This document shows positions 35,420 to 44,614 of a stretch of DNA of 64,000 bases, piece after piece. The notes below the pieces were generated by a model, which saw only the letters and a list, made by a program, of their open reading frames with translations, searched no databases and was not told where the DNA came from. Location: positions 248,001 through 312,000 of the forward strand of contig NZ_JAATIT010000001.1 of assembly GCF_011926545.1 (NCBI RefSeq), given 5' to 3'. Within the stretch, counting starts at the first letter, position 1. Every line of letters begins with the position of its first letter. Origin of the DNA: Sphingopyxis italica (GTDB lineage: Bacteria; Pseudomonadota; Alphaproteobacteria; Sphingomonadales; Sphingomonadaceae). The translations under genes were made by a program, and so were the position numbers.

Positions 35420-36217
35420 TTATCCGCGTCGCACGCGGTCGAAGACTTCGCTCGTCACGGGATAGCCGAGGTGCGCCGGGATGCACAGATGGCTCTGCCC
35501 ATCGCGATCTTCGATCCACGGCGTGACAAGCTCGACCGGAAATTGCCGCGAATGGGCAGAGAAATCCGTAAAATCAGCCGCTTGCGCGAGGCGTTCCAGA
35601 TTGCGCCGGGTCGGAAAGATCACCGACAGCTCGCCGCGATCGGCCATCGCCAGCGTCGCCTCGGCGCTCGCCCAGAAGATATGGCTGTGCTCGGCCTCTT
35701 CGACTGTCAGTTCGTGGCTGTGCGGCGGGGCGGCGACCGCATAGAATCGCGTGTCGAACGTCCGGGCTTCCTTGAAGTTCGGGCACCAGCGCGCGAACGG
35801 AACGAAAGATTCGAGCGCGATTCGGTCGCCGCGCGCGGCCAATATGTCGGAAAGCAGCGTGCCGCCGAGCAACGCCCGCCGCACGTCCGCCACCTCCTCT
35901 TCCGCCAATCCCGGCCAACCGACCGCAAGCCCCGTTTCCTCCAGCGTCTCGCGCAGCGCGGCGACGCGCGCCGCGCCATCGGCTTCGTCGATCCCGAAGC
36001 CATAGAGGCGCGCGACGCGATAATCGTCGGGGTCGACGCGCCCCCCCGGGAACACGACGGCGCCCGCCGCGAAGACCATCTTCGCCGACCGTTTGACCAT
36101 CAATATCTCGTCGGCGCCGCCGCTGTCCGACGGACGCATGATGACCAGCGTCGCAGCGGGAATGGCGCCGTCGGGCAACACTTCGGGCGGTGCGGTCGGC
36201 GAAGTTGCGTCGGTCAT
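35420..36217 (-). CDS. Nudix hydrolase, NUDT19-like
   Basis: This 265-residue Nudix protein has ILMVKRSAKMVFAAGAVVFPGGRVDPDD. The Nudix helix follows as REtLEETGLAVGWPG about 25 residues later, so an insertion separates the GG strand from the REXXEEXG helix. That layout is known for NUDT19-type acyl-CoA diphosphatases. It would cleave nucleoside diphosphate derivatives such as CoA or ADP-ribose. The ATG at 36217 is used because the extra upstream residues look non-conserved. It is divergent from the DUF4126 gene. Confidence 0.88.
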   Translation of the reverse strand: MTDATSPTAPPEVLPDGAIPAATLVIMRPSDSGGADEILMVKRSAKMVFAAGAVVFPGGRVDPDDYRVARLYGFGIDEADGAARVAALRETLEETGLAVGWPGLAEEEVADVRRALLGGTLLSDILAARGDRIALESFVPFARWCPNFKEARTFDTRFYAVAAPPHSHELTVEEAEHSHIFWASAEATLAMADRGELSVIFPTRRNLERLAQAADFTDFSAHSRQFPVELVTPWIEDRDGQSHLCIPAHLGYPVTSEVFDRVRRG

Positions 36218-36340
36218 GGTCCGAGCGATAACCGGGCCGCGCCGCCCTGTCATCTCGGCATTTCACCCCGGCATTGCGGGCGCGCGCGGACGGGTGCAAG
36301 ATGACGCGCGATCGCGCGATCCGGGACGGGGAGCAGGACA

Positions 36341-36967
36341 TTGGGAATCGTCGAGATTTTGGGCGTCGCCGGCAGCCTCAGCCTCCTCGCCGGCTGGCGG
36401 CTCTACCTCACCATATTGGCGACCGGCGTCGCGATGCGTTTCGGCTGGCTGCCGCTCCCCGAACATCTCGCGGCGTTGCAGATCCTCGCCGACCCGTGGG
36501 TGCTGGGCGTCGCGGCGGTCGGCACGCTCGCCGAGTTCCTTGCCGACAAGATCGCCTGGGTCGATACGATCTGGGACACGGTTCACAGCATCGTCCGGCC
36601 CTTGGGCGGCGCCCTGCTCGCGCTCGCGCTCGTCGATTCCTCCGACCCCGCGTGGCAAGTCGTCGCCTTCCTGCTCGGCGGCGGCGGCGCGCTGCTCAGC
36701 CACGGAGCGAAGGCGACGACGCGCGCCGTCGTCAACGTCAGTCCCGAACCCTTCAGCAACGCCGCGGTATCGACCGGCGAGGATGTCGCGACCGGCGGGC
36801 TGCTCGCGCTCGCCATCGCCTATCCGCCGCTCGCGATCGTCATCGCGGTCCTGCTCGCGGTCGCCGCGGTCGTCGTGATCATCGCGCTGCGCCGCCTGCT
36901 CCGCAATATCAAGGCGACGCTGAAGCGTGCGCTGGGCGACGAGCCGCCGCCGCCAATCGATGCTTAA
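36341..36967 (+). CDS. DUF4126 membrane protein
   Basis: This 208-residue membrane protein has about five hydrophobic helices. It shows the DUF4126 pattern: GSLSLLAGWRLYLTIL near the start, LADPWVLGVAAVGTLAEFLADKIAWVDTIWDTVHSI, and HGAKATTRAVVNVSPEPFSN. The function is unknown. The start is TTG at 36341, preceded by GGGGAG eight bases upstream. It lies between the Nudix gene and the autotransporter gene and ends 74 bases before the latter. Confidence 0.85.
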   Translation: MGIVEILGVAGSLSLLAGWRLYLTILATGVAMRFGWLPLPEHLAALQILADPWVLGVAAVGTLAEFLADKIAWVDTIWDTVHSIVRPLGGALLALALVDSSDPAWQVVAFLLGGGGALLSHGAKATTRAVVNVSPEPFSNAAVSTGEDVATGGLLALAIAYPPLAIVIAVLLAVAAVVVIIALRRLLRNIKATLKRALGDEPPPPIDA

Positions 36968-37041
36968 CAGTTTGGTAATATTCGGTTAATAGACCTCGAC
37001 GAACAGGGGGGCACACCGACCCGAAATGGGAGCGATGTCCT

Positions 37042-39837
37042 ATGTCCCCGAAAAATGCCCTCGCGCCGATGCTTTTGTCCTCCGTCGCGATCGCCGCGCT
37101 GGGACAGGCTTCCCCCGCCCTCGCGCAATGCGTCTTCGCGCCCACCGCCGGTGACGACGCCTATATCTGCGATAGCGGCACCTCCCCGGGCGGCCTCGAC
37201 GACCCGGACGGCAACAATCAGCTCACTCTCCCCGCCGGCGGGACCGGCACCGTCGCGGGCAACGTCAGCTTCGGCGACGGCGCCGACATCGTCGTTATCG
37301 ATTCCGGCCGGATCGAGGGCGCGGTCGATCAGGGCAATGGCGACGACAGCTTCGCGATCAGCGCCGGGACCGTCACCGGACCGGTGCAGCAGGGCGAAGG
37401 TATCGACGATTTCGCCATGACAGGCGGCGAGCTGGACCGGCTGAACCAGGGCGGGTCGATGGACACATTCCTGATGACCGGCGGCCGCATCGTCGATGCC
37501 TTCGACGACGGCGACACCGCGCGGATGACCGGCGGCCGCATCGGGCGCGTCAATATGAAGCTCGCCGACAATCTCTTCGACATGTCGGGCGGCGTCATCG
37601 ACCGCAACCTCGTCGCGGGGTTCGGCGACGACACCATCATCCTTTCGGACGGGACGATCGGCGGCAATATCAGCGTGTCGGGCGGCACCGACAGCGTGAC
37701 GATCACCGGCGGGTCCGTGGGCGGCGACGTGCTGCTCAGCGCCGGCACCGACAGCTTCGTCTGGGACGGCGGCGGCGTCGTGCATGGCATGGTCGACATG
37801 GGCGGCGACGACGACAGCGCGCGGCTTGCCAATCTGACCAATGCGAACCTCGGCGGCTCGCCGCGGATCACCGGCGGGGCGGGCACCGACGCGCTGGTCT
37901 TCGACAATGTCACCACGGACGGCGTCGCGCGCTTCGATGGCTGGGAAAATATCCGGGCGACGAACGACAGCGAACTGACGTTCGACGGCCTGCTGACGCT
38001 CGGCGACGCCGGGACGGGCACCGGGCGCTTCGAACTCGATGCGTCGAGCACGATCTTTGGCGGCGGCCAGCAGGGCGGCATCGCGGCATTCGCCGCCGAC
38101 CAGCGCGCGACGCTGGTCAATGCCGGACGGATCGACCTGACCAATGGCGGCAATATGCCGGGCGACAGTTTCACCGTGCGCGGCGACTATATCGGCAATG
38201 ACGGGCTGCTGCTGATCGACACTGTTCTCGGCGACGACGCCTCGCTCTCCGACAAGCTCGTGATCGACGGCGGCAACGCGTCGGGCACGACCGGCGTCAC
38301 CGTGCTCAACGCGGGCGGCACCGGCGCCGTCACGCGGCAGAACGGCATTCTCGTGATTGAAGCGATCAATGGCGCGACGACCGCGAGCGCCGCCTTTGCG
38401 CTCAATCATCGCGTCGCCGTCGGCGCCTATGAATATTTCCTGTTCCGCGGCGGCGCGACGACCGGCACCGACGAAAATTGGTATCTCCGCTCGACGCTGC
38501 CGCCACCGCCCGAGCCGACACCGGAGCCCGAAACCCCGCCGCCGCCCGCGCCCGCCCCCGCGCCGCCGGTGCTGACGCCGCCGGCGCCTGAACCCGCGCC
38601 CGTGCCGCTGCCTCCCGAACCTCCGGCACCGCCCCCCGCCCCGGCGCCCGAGCCGCCCCCGCCGCCGCCCGAACCGACGCCGGACAATCCCGATCCGGTC
38701 GATCCCGCGCCGCCGGTGACCGAGACCGACCCGCCCCCGCCGCCGACGCCCGCGCCCGAGCCGGCACCCGAACCCGAAGCGCCGCCGCCGCCGCCCGAAC
38801 CGCCGGCCGAGCCTGCACCGCTCCCCTCGCCCGACCCCGAGGTCGTCGCCGAACCGCCGACCCCCGGTGCGACACCGGTGATTGCAGAGGTCGTGCCGCT
38901 CTATCGCCCCGAAGTCGCGGCCTTCGTCGCGTCGGTGCCGGTCGCGCATCATCTGGCGAGCGCAACGCTCGGAACCTTTCACGAACGGCGCGGCGAACAG
39001 GCACTGCTGCGCGGCGGCGGCGCGCTGCCCGCGACCTGGGGCCGCGTCTTCGCCGAGAATAGCGAGATCAAATGGGACGGCGACGTCGCCCCGTCGCTCG
39101 ACGGCGACCTCTCGGGCTTTCAGATCGGCCAGGATTTTGCCGGTTTCGGCGACGAGGGCGGCACGAATATCCGCCTCGGCGCCTTTGTCGGGCGCTCGTC
39201 GACCGACGGCACCGTCCGCGGCGGCGCGCTCGGCTGGAACGACCTGATCGTCGGCCAGATCAACGTCAAGGCGACGAGCCTTGCCGGCTATGCGACGCTC
39301 GTCGGCGAGAACGGCTGGTATGTCGATGCCGTCGTCATGCACAGCTGGTTCGAGGGCGAAGCCGGCGCCAGTTCGGGCGAAGCGATCGACATCGACGGCA
39401 AGGGATGGACCGCCTCGCTCGAAGCGGGCTATCCGCTCGCGCTCTCGGCCAACTGGACGCTCGAGCCGCAGGCGCAGCTCTTGTGGCAGCAGGTGAAGCT
39501 CGACGACCGCGCCGACAGTTTTTCGACGATCGACTTCGCGACCGGCGATGTGCTGACCGGCCGCGCCGGGCTGCGCTTGCAGGGCGAATATGGCGGTTTT
39601 CAGCCCTATCTTCACGCCAGCCTGTGGCACGGTTTTTCGGGCGACCAGACGACGCGTTTCGGGACCGACCCGATCGGCACCGACCTCGGCCGCACCGAGG
39701 CGGAGGTCGGCGCCGGTCTGATCGCGCGGCTGGGGACAAGCGTCGCGGTGCATGTGAAGGGCGACTATGGGCTCGACGCCGACGGGCCGCGCAGCCGGCG
39801 CTATGGCGGCACGGTCGGGGTAACGATCAGTTGGTAA
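37042..39837 (+). CDS. Autotransporter (type V secretion) with repetitive passenger and long Pro-rich linker
   Basis: This is a 931-residue outer-membrane protein. A signal peptide ends near residue 28 (SPALAQC). The passenger (about 30-480) is a beta-helix-like region of degenerate units of about 22 residues (pattern G-x-I-x-G-x-V ... D-x-F-x-M-x-GG). A linker of about 125 residues (486-611) is almost entirely proline, glutamate and alanine. An autotransporter beta-barrel follows (about 640-931), ending in GVTISW with the terminal aromatic residue. It would display the passenger on the cell surface. No separate protease or partner gene is nearby. The ligand or role is unknown. Confidence 0.9.
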   Translation: MSPKNALAPMLLSSVAIAALGQASPALAQCVFAPTAGDDAYICDSGTSPGGLDDPDGNNQLTLPAGGTGTVAGNVSFGDGADIVVIDSGRIEGAVDQGNGDDSFAISAGTVTGPVQQGEGIDDFAMTGGELDRLNQGGSMDTFLMTGGRIVDAFDDGDTARMTGGRIGRVNMKLADNLFDMSGGVIDRNLVAGFGDDTIILSDGTIGGNISVSGGTDSVTITGGSVGGDVLLSAGTDSFVWDGGGVVHGMVDMGGDDDSARLANLTNANLGGSPRITGGAGTDALVFDNVTTDGVARFDGWENIRATNDSELTFDGLLTLGDAGTGTGRFELDASSTIFGGGQQGGIAAFAADQRATLVNAGRIDLTNGGNMPGDSFTVRGDYIGNDGLLLIDTVLGDDASLSDKLVIDGGNASGTTGVTVLNAGGTGAVTRQNGILVIEAINGATTASAAFALNHRVAVGAYEYFLFRGGATTGTDENWYLRSTLPPPPEPTPEPETPPPPAPAPAPPVLTPPAPEPAPVPLPPEPPAPPPAPAPEPPPPPPEPTPDNPDPVDPAPPVTETDPPPPPTPAPEPAPEPEAPPPPPEPPAEPAPLPSPDPEVVAEPPTPGATPVIAEVVPLYRPEVAAFVASVPVAHHLASATLGTFHERRGEQALLRGGGALPATWGRVFAENSEIKWDGDVAPSLDGDLSGFQIGQDFAGFGDEGGTNIRLGAFVGRSSTDGTVRGGALGWNDLIVGQINVKATSLAGYATLVGENGWYVDAVVMHSWFEGEAGASSGEAIDIDGKGWTASLEAGYPLALSANWTLEPQAQLLWQQVKLDDRADSFSTIDFATGDVLTGRAGLRLQGEYGGFQPYLHASLWHGFSGDQTTRFGTDPIGTDLGRTEAEVGAGLIARLGTSVAVHVKGDYGLDADGPRSRRYGGTVGVTISW

Positions 39838-39840
39838 CCC

Positions 39841-41064
39841 TCAGGCGGGCAGCAGCGCCTTCAGCGGCGTTTCGGTGTCGGCGAGCTGCTCCGCCGTCGC
39901 GCGAAGCCCCGCGGTGACGATCATGCGTCCCTGGACATAGTCCTTGGTCGCATTGACGCAGTCGATCGCGATCACGCTGCCCGCTTTGAGGTAAACGACC
40001 GAGAAGCTGCGGTTCGCCGGGTCGCCGCGCAGCACCGCCTGATCGTGCCCTGTCGAGAGGCCCGCGGTCTGGAGCTTGAGGTCGTACTGGTTCGACCAGA
40101 ACCAGGGGATCGCATGATAGGGCGCCTCGTCGCCGACGATGCCCTTGGCGACGACATTCGCCTGATCATTGGCGTTCTGCACCGATTCGAGCCGGATCTC
40201 GGCGCCCTCGGCAAAGTCGTTCACATGCGAAGCGCAGTCGCCGATCGCATAGATGTCGGGCAGGCTCGTCTTGCAGAGCGGATCGACGCGCACCCCGTTG
40301 GCGCAATCGGCGCCGGCCGCGATCAGCGGCTCGACCGCCGGAACGATGCCGATGCCGACGATCACGAGATCGGCCTGAATGACCTCACCGTCCGACAAAC
40401 GCACGCCGGTGACATGATCCTCGCCCTCGATCGCATCGACGCACACGCCGAGCCGCAGGTCGACGCCATGCTCGCGATGCTCCTTCTCGTAGAAGCGCGA
40501 CAGGTCCGCACCCGCGACGCGCGCGAGGACGCGGTCGAGGGCTTCCAATAGCACGACCTTCTTGCCCGCCTTGGTGAGCACCGCCGCCGCCTCGAGCCCG
40601 ATATAGCCGCCGCCGATAACGACGATCTGTTTCGCGGTTTCGGACGCAGCCTTCATCGCGTCGGCATCGGCGCGGGTGCGCACCCCCTGCACACCGGGGA
40701 GGTCGCCGCCGGGGATCGGCAACATGCGCGGATGTCCGCCGGTCGCCCAGACGAGCTTGCCGTAACCGACCGTCTCGCCGCTGTCGGTGGTGACCGTATG
40801 CGCGATCGGGTCCACCGATACGACGCGCTTGCCGAGCAGCATCGTCACTTCGCGCTCGCCCCAATATTTGGCGGGGCGCAGCTGGATGCGTTCGAATTCC
40901 TTCTCGCCCGCGAAATATTCCTTCGACAGCGGCGGGCGTTCGTAAGGCAGCTCGGGCTCTTCGCCGATGATCGCGATCGACCCCGAGAATTTTTGCGTGC
41001 GCAGCATCACCGCGACCTGCGCGCCGCCATGTCCCGCGCCCACAATCACCACGTCGAATTGCAT
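39841..41064 (-). CDS. FAD-dependent ferredoxin/rubredoxin reductase-like
   Basis: This 407-residue pyridine-nucleotide disulfide-fold flavoprotein passes electrons from NAD(P)H to a small redox carrier. The FAD loop is [14 protein letters not shown], and the region [14 protein letters not shown] is typical of putidaredoxin and ferredoxin reductases. The NADH loop is [16 protein letters not shown]. The second FAD motif is [11 protein letters not shown]. The C-terminal domain carries [14 protein letters not shown]. No ferredoxin or P450 gene is nearby, so its partner is unclear. Confidence 0.92.
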   Translation of the reverse strand: MQFDVVIVGAGHGGAQVAVMLRTQKFSGSIAIIGEEPELPYERPPLSKEYFAGEKEFERIQLRPAKYWGEREVTMLLGKRVVSVDPIAHTVTTDSGETVGYGKLVWATGGHPRMLPIPGGDLPGVQGVRTRADADAMKAASETAKQIVVIGGGYIGLEAAAVLTKAGKKVVLLEALDRVLARVAGADLSRFYEKEHREHGVDLRLGVCVDAIEGEDHVTGVRLSDGEVIQADLVIVGIGIVPAVEPLIAAGADCANGVRVDPLCKTSLPDIYAIGDCASHVNDFAEGAEIRLESVQNANDQANVVAKGIVGDEAPYHAIPWFWSNQYDLKLQTAGLSTGHDQAVLRGDPANRSFSVVYLKAGSVIAIDCVNATKDYVQGRMIVTAGLRATAEQLADTETPLKALLPA

Positions 41065-41163
41065 CGCATTCGTCTCCCGCTGCTCGTCGGTGCGGCCCTT
41101 GCACGCGCGGCGGAGCGAGGCAAGCCGCGCCCGCCTCGCCGATGCGAAAGAAAAAGTTGACGC

Positions 41164-41445
41164 TCAACCTACCATAGTCAGCGCCGGTTTTAACCGATCG
41201 GTGACAACCGCCGGTTCGATTTCCTCAATTTCGGATCGCAGAACCGCAACCACCTCGCCAAGCTTCGCTGCGATGATCGCGGCCTGCCCCGCCGCCAGCC
41301 CGGCGACGGTCACCTCGATCGCCATATGCGTCGGCAGCACCCGCATCGCCATCGCGCTCGGCACGATCGCGCGCTGCGCGAAGAAATTGGCGACGCGCGG
41401 CAAGGATTGCGGGTCGAGGATCGCGTCGATCCGGAAGCGGTGCAT
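41164..41445 (-). CDS. Standalone small ACT-like protein
   Basis: This 93-residue protein has a beta-alpha-beta-type pattern: HRFRIDAILDPQSLPRVANFFAQRAIVP, then RVLPTHMAIEVTVAGL, then a helix AAGQAAIIAAKLGEVVAV. The LPRVxNFFAQR segment resembles the amino-acid-binding ACT domain of acetolactate synthase small subunits. Its ATG overlaps the stop of the upstream dehydrogenase gene as TGATG, so both are probably made together. It could sense an amino acid and regulate the dehydrogenase, but that is inference. Its residues and codon pattern look like a real gene. Confidence 0.75.
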   Translation of the reverse strand: MHRFRIDAILDPQSLPRVANFFAQRAIVPSAMAMRVLPTHMAIEVTVAGLAAGQAAIIAAKLGEVVAVLRSEIEEIEPAVVTDRLKPALTMVG

Positions 41446-42497
41446 CACGCCGCTTCGCGCTGCGCGCCGGCGATGACCTCCTCGGCCATTTCGTCGGCGA
41501 CGGCGGCCGGCGATCGCCCTTCGCGCGCCGCACGCTCTAGCAGGTCGCCGACCCGCGGCGCGATCTGGCCAACGCGCAGTTCGACATCGCTTTCGTCCTC
41601 GCCCAGATATTCGGCCGACACGTTGATGATGCCGCCCGCGTTGACGACATAGTCGGGCGCATAGGCGATCCCGCGGTCGAGCAGCAGCGCCGCCACATCG
41701 GGCGTCGCGAGCTGGTTGTTCGCGGCGCCGCAGACGAGCTTCGCCTTCAGCGCCGCGACCGTCTCGCGGTCGAGCGCGCCGCCGAGCGCGCACGGCGCGA
41801 AGATGTCGGCATCGACCGACGCGATCTTCGCTACATCGACGATCTCGGCCCCATGCACCGCCGCAAGCCGGTCGCGGCGCACCGGGTTGACGTCGGCGAT
41901 CACGAGCCGTGCGCCGGCTTCGGCGAGGCGGCGGCACAGGTCGGCGCCGACATTGCCGGTGCCCTGAACGGCGACAGTCAGCCCATCGAGCCCCCGGCCC
42001 AGCGCGAACTCGGCCGCGACCTGCATCGATTCGAAGACGCCCTTCGCGGTCCATGGCGACGGATCGCCGCCCGCGCGCCCTTGGGCCGACGGCAGACCCG
42101 CGACATGGCGCGAGACCGTAGCGACCTCCTGCATATCCTCGACCGACGTTCCGACGTCTTCGGCGGTCACGTAGAGGCCACCGAGCGCCTCGACAGCGCG
42201 GCCGAACGCGCGGAACAATGCGACACGGTCCCATTCGCCTTCGGGCCGCCGCAGCACCGCCTTCGCCCCGCCGAGCGGCAGGCCGGCGAGCGCATTCTTG
42301 TAACTCATGCCCTCGGCCAGCCGCACGGCATCGGCAAGCGCGTGGCTCGCATCGGGATAGGACCACAGCCGGCACCCCCCGGCGCCCGGCCCGAGCGCGG
42401 TCGAGTGAATCGCGATAAATCCGTCGAGCCCCGCTTCGAGATCGTAAAGCCGCACGCATTCGAGCGGCGGGGCCAGGCGGGCAAGACGGACGACCAT
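41445..42497 (-). CDS. Leu/Phe/Val/Glu-type amino acid dehydrogenase
   Basis: This 350-residue enzyme oxidatively deaminates an amino acid with NAD(P). It is shorter than glutamate dehydrogenase and fits the leucine/phenylalanine/valine dehydrogenase class. Visible are GPGAGGCRLWSY, the conserved lysines K67 (EGMSYKNALAG) and K79 (GGAKAVL), GTSVEDMQEVATVSRHVAG, and the nucleotide loop VAVQGTGNVGADLCRRL. C-terminal signatures are CGAANNQLA and YVVNAGGIINV. The ATG at 42497 precedes VVRLARLAP. It is divergent from an Lrp-type regulator and followed by the ACT-like gene. Confidence 0.93.
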   Translation of the reverse strand: MVVRLARLAPPLECVRLYDLEAGLDGFIAIHSTALGPGAGGCRLWSYPDASHALADAVRLAEGMSYKNALAGLPLGGAKAVLRRPEGEWDRVALFRAFGRAVEALGGLYVTAEDVGTSVEDMQEVATVSRHVAGLPSAQGRAGGDPSPWTAKGVFESMQVAAEFALGRGLDGLTVAVQGTGNVGADLCRRLAEAGARLVIADVNPVRRDRLAAVHGAEIVDVAKIASVDADIFAPCALGGALDRETVAALKAKLVCGAANNQLATPDVAALLLDRGIAYAPDYVVNAGGIINVSAEYLGEDESDVELRVGQIAPRVGDLLERAAREGRSPAAVADEMAEEVIAGAQREAA

Positions 42498-42622
42498 GAC
42501 ATATACTCCTTGGATTGATGGGAGCTTGTCGCATTTTCCCGCCGGGCAAACTTGATCGATTACCGGCCGCGCAGGATGGTTTTCGGATTTTCCGATCGGC
42601 ATTATTCGTGTATCGGGTCGAA

Positions 42623-43093
42623 ATGACCGATCTGGACCCGTTCGAGATAAAAATTCTCCGCGAATTGCAGCGCGACGCGAATCAAACGACGGCCGAGGTC
42701 GCCGAGCGCGTCGGCCTGTCGGTCTCGCCCTGCTGGCGCCGCATCGACCGCCTCGAACGCGACGGCTTCATCAAGAAACGCGTCGCGATCATCGACCGGC
42801 GCAAGGTCGGGCTCAACGCGCATGTCTTCGCGCAGGTGAAGCTCAACGCGCATGGCCGCGCCAATCTCGACGAGTTCAGCGCGGCGATCCGCGGCTTTCC
42901 CGAAGTGCTCGACGCCTATGTGCTGATGGGCACGACCGATTTCATGCTGCGCATCGTCGCGCGCGACATCGACGCCTATGAAAGCTTCTTCTTCGACCAG
43001 CTGAGCAAATTGCCGGGGGTGCAGGAAATCAACTCGACGGTGGCGCTGTCCGAAATCAAGGCGACGACCGAACTGCCGCTCGGTCAGGATTGA
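42623..43093 (+). CDS. Lrp/AsnC family transcriptional regulator
   Basis: This 156-residue regulator has an N-terminal helix-turn-helix (about residues 5-60, DLDPFEIKILRELQRDANQTTAEVAERVGLSVSPCWRRI) and a C-terminal RAM domain that binds amino acids (VFAQVKLNAHG ... DAYVLMGTTDFMLRIVARD). It sits divergently opposite the dehydrogenase/ACT pair, so it most likely responds to an amino acid and controls that operon. The start at 42623 was chosen because the upstream extension is not family-like. It lies 104 bases upstream of tRNA-Thr. Confidence 0.93.
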   Translation: MTDLDPFEIKILRELQRDANQTTAEVAERVGLSVSPCWRRIDRLERDGFIKKRVAIIDRRKVGLNAHVFAQVKLNAHGRANLDEFSAAIRGFPEVLDAYVLMGTTDFMLRIVARDIDAYESFFFDQLSKLPGVQEINSTVALSEIKATTELPLGQD

Positions 43094-43197
43094 ACCCCGC
43101 TCGCGGCCCCATCCCGCAAACCCGAAAGCGACCGCCCGAATCTTGCGCGAAGGACGCTTGTTTTCATTCCAAGGCGCTGCTAGTGGCGCCCCTCGTT

Positions 43198-43273
43198 GCC
43201 GCTTTAGCTCAGTTGGTAGAGCACATCATTCGTAATGATGGGGTCACAGGTTCGAGTCCTGTAAGCGGCACCA
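43198..43273 (+). tRNA. tRNA-Thr (anticodon CGT)
   Basis: The 76-nt cloverleaf is complete. The acceptor is GCCGCTT/AAGCGGC, the D arm GCTC/GAGC, the anticodon stem CATCA/TGATG with loop TTCGTAA (anticodon CGT at the centre), and the T arm ACAGG-TTCGAGT-CCTGT. CCA is encoded. It reads the ACG threonine codon. Confidence 0.97.
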
Positions 43274-43390
43274 GTCCCCGAAAATGTGAAGACGAACGCC
43301 GAGCGAAGCTCTGGCGAGCCGCCGTTCGCGCCATCGGCGGCGCCGGAGCAAATATTCGCCGAATTCTCGTGATTTTCCCCGAAGGGTGAA

Positions 43391-43477
43391 TGGTGCCCAG
43401 AAGAGGACTCGAACCTCCACGACCTTGCGATCGCCAGCACCTGAAGCTGGTGCGTCTACCAATTCCGCCATCTGGGC
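43391..43477 (-). tRNA. tRNA-Leu (anticodon CAG)
   Basis: On the reverse strand the acceptor is GCCCAGA/TCTGGGC with encoded CCA. The anticodon stem CCAGC/GCTGG encloses loop TTCAGGT with anticodon CAG. A long variable arm (GATCGCAAGGTC) follows, and the T arm is GGAGG-TTCGAGT-CCTCT. The long variable arm confirms a leucine-class tRNA. It reads CTG codons. Confidence 0.96.
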
Positions 43478-43676
43478 ACGGGGTAGGAGCGGGCGCTTAG
43501 CGGCGCGGCCATCGGCTTGTCAACCGCGTCGCGGTGGCCAAGGCGCATTTTATCGCAAAGCCGCGGGTTTTGCGTCCTATCGCCGCCTCGCCCCTTGCTC
43601 CCCTTCCCGCTTCGCGGCATGGGGAAGGCCGTCGGCGCGCCCTGCGCCATTCAGAGAATCGATACAGGCGGACCCC

Positions 43677-44609
43677 ATGCAGAAACTCGACGGGCAATTG
43701 ATCACGGTGCTGGGCGGCGGGGGCTTTCTCGGCCGCTATGTCGTGCAGCGGCTGCTCGCGCGCGGCGCTCGCGTCCGCATCGCCCAGCGCGAGCCGCGCG
43801 CCGCGACCTTTCTGAAGCCCTTGGGCGGCCTCGGCCAGACGCAGTTCGTCGCGGCCGACGTCCGCGACGCGGCGAGCGTCGCGCGCGCCGTGCAGGGCAG
43901 CGATGCGGTGATCAACCTCGCCGGCGCCTTCGCCGATATGCAGGCGGTGCAGGCCGACGGCGCGGGCCATGTCGCGGCGGCGGCGAAGGCGGCGGGCGCC
44001 CGCGCGCTCGTCCATGTCTCGGCAATCGGCGCCGATCCCGAATGCGCCTCGGCCTATGGCCGCAGCAAGGGCGATGGCGAGGCGGCGGTGCGCGCGGCCT
44101 TTGCCGATGCCGCGATCCTCCGTCCGTCGATCCTGTTCGGCCGCGAGGATCATTTCATCAACCGCTTCGCCACGATGATGCGCCTGTCGCCGGTCGTTCC
44201 GGTGATCGCGCCGGGTGCGAAGTTCCAGCCCGTCTATGTCGGCGACGTCGCCGATGCCGTCGTCGCGGCGCTCGGCAGCGCCGCCGCGGGCCGGACATTC
44301 GAGCTTGGCGGGCCGCAGGTGCTGACGATGGGCGAATTGCTCCGCTGGATCGCCGATGCGACCGGCCGCTCGCCCTTGTTCGTCGATGTTCCCGACGTCG
44401 CCGCCTCGGCGCTCGCGACCGGCTTTGGCTGGGCCCCCGGCGCGCCGATCACCAAGGATCAATGGCTGATGCTCCAGCACGACAATGTCGTCGCGGACGG
44501 CGTGGCGGGGCTCGCCGAGCTCGGCATCACGCCGGCCTCGCTCGCGTCGGTCGCCGAGGGCTGGCTCGTCCAATATCGCCGCCACGGCCGCTTCGCGCAG
44601 ACCGCCTGA
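43677..44609 (+). CDS. NAD(P)-binding, NDUFA9/atypical-SDR-like protein
   Basis: This 310-residue protein has a Rossmann fold. The glycine-rich loop is ITVLGGGGFLGRYVVQRLLARG, and DVRDAASVARAVQGSDAVINLAG follows, with ALVHVSAIGAD and SAYGRSKGDGEAAVRAA. This matches NDUFA9-like complex I-associated and atypical short-chain reductase families, which bind NAD(P) and often lack catalysis. It lies six bases before uppP and shares the direction, so the two may be one transcript. The physiological role cannot be read. Confidence 0.88.
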   Translation: MQKLDGQLITVLGGGGFLGRYVVQRLLARGARVRIAQREPRAATFLKPLGGLGQTQFVAADVRDAASVARAVQGSDAVINLAGAFADMQAVQADGAGHVAAAAKAAGARALVHVSAIGADPECASAYGRSKGDGEAAVRAAFADAAILRPSILFGREDHFINRFATMMRLSPVVPVIAPGAKFQPVYVGDVADAVVAALGSAAAGRTFELGGPQVLTMGELLRWIADATGRSPLFVDVPDVAASALATGFGWAPGAPITKDQWLMLQHDNVVADGVAGLAELGITPASLASVAEGWLVQYRRHGRFAQTA

Positions 44610-44614
44610 CATAT

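Noticed and set aside
36965..36990. A CtrA-like site (TTAA-N7-GTAA) upstream of the autotransporter
   Set aside because: One half is mismatched and the region is simply AT-rich; not enough to claim regulation.
38500..38880. CRISPR-like or tandem repeat array in the proline-rich region
   Set aside because: The repetition is codon-level (CCG/GAG/GCG) and irregular, explained by the proline linker; no spacer/repeat structure exists.
36964..39753. A 929-codon frame antisense to the autotransporter
   Set aside because: Arginine- and glycine-rich shadow of the repetitive passenger and proline linker; no start site or family pattern.
42515..42622. Upstream start for the Lrp regulator
   Set aside because: The extra residues are cysteine- and proline-rich and do not match the conserved N-terminus, which begins at MTDLDPFE.
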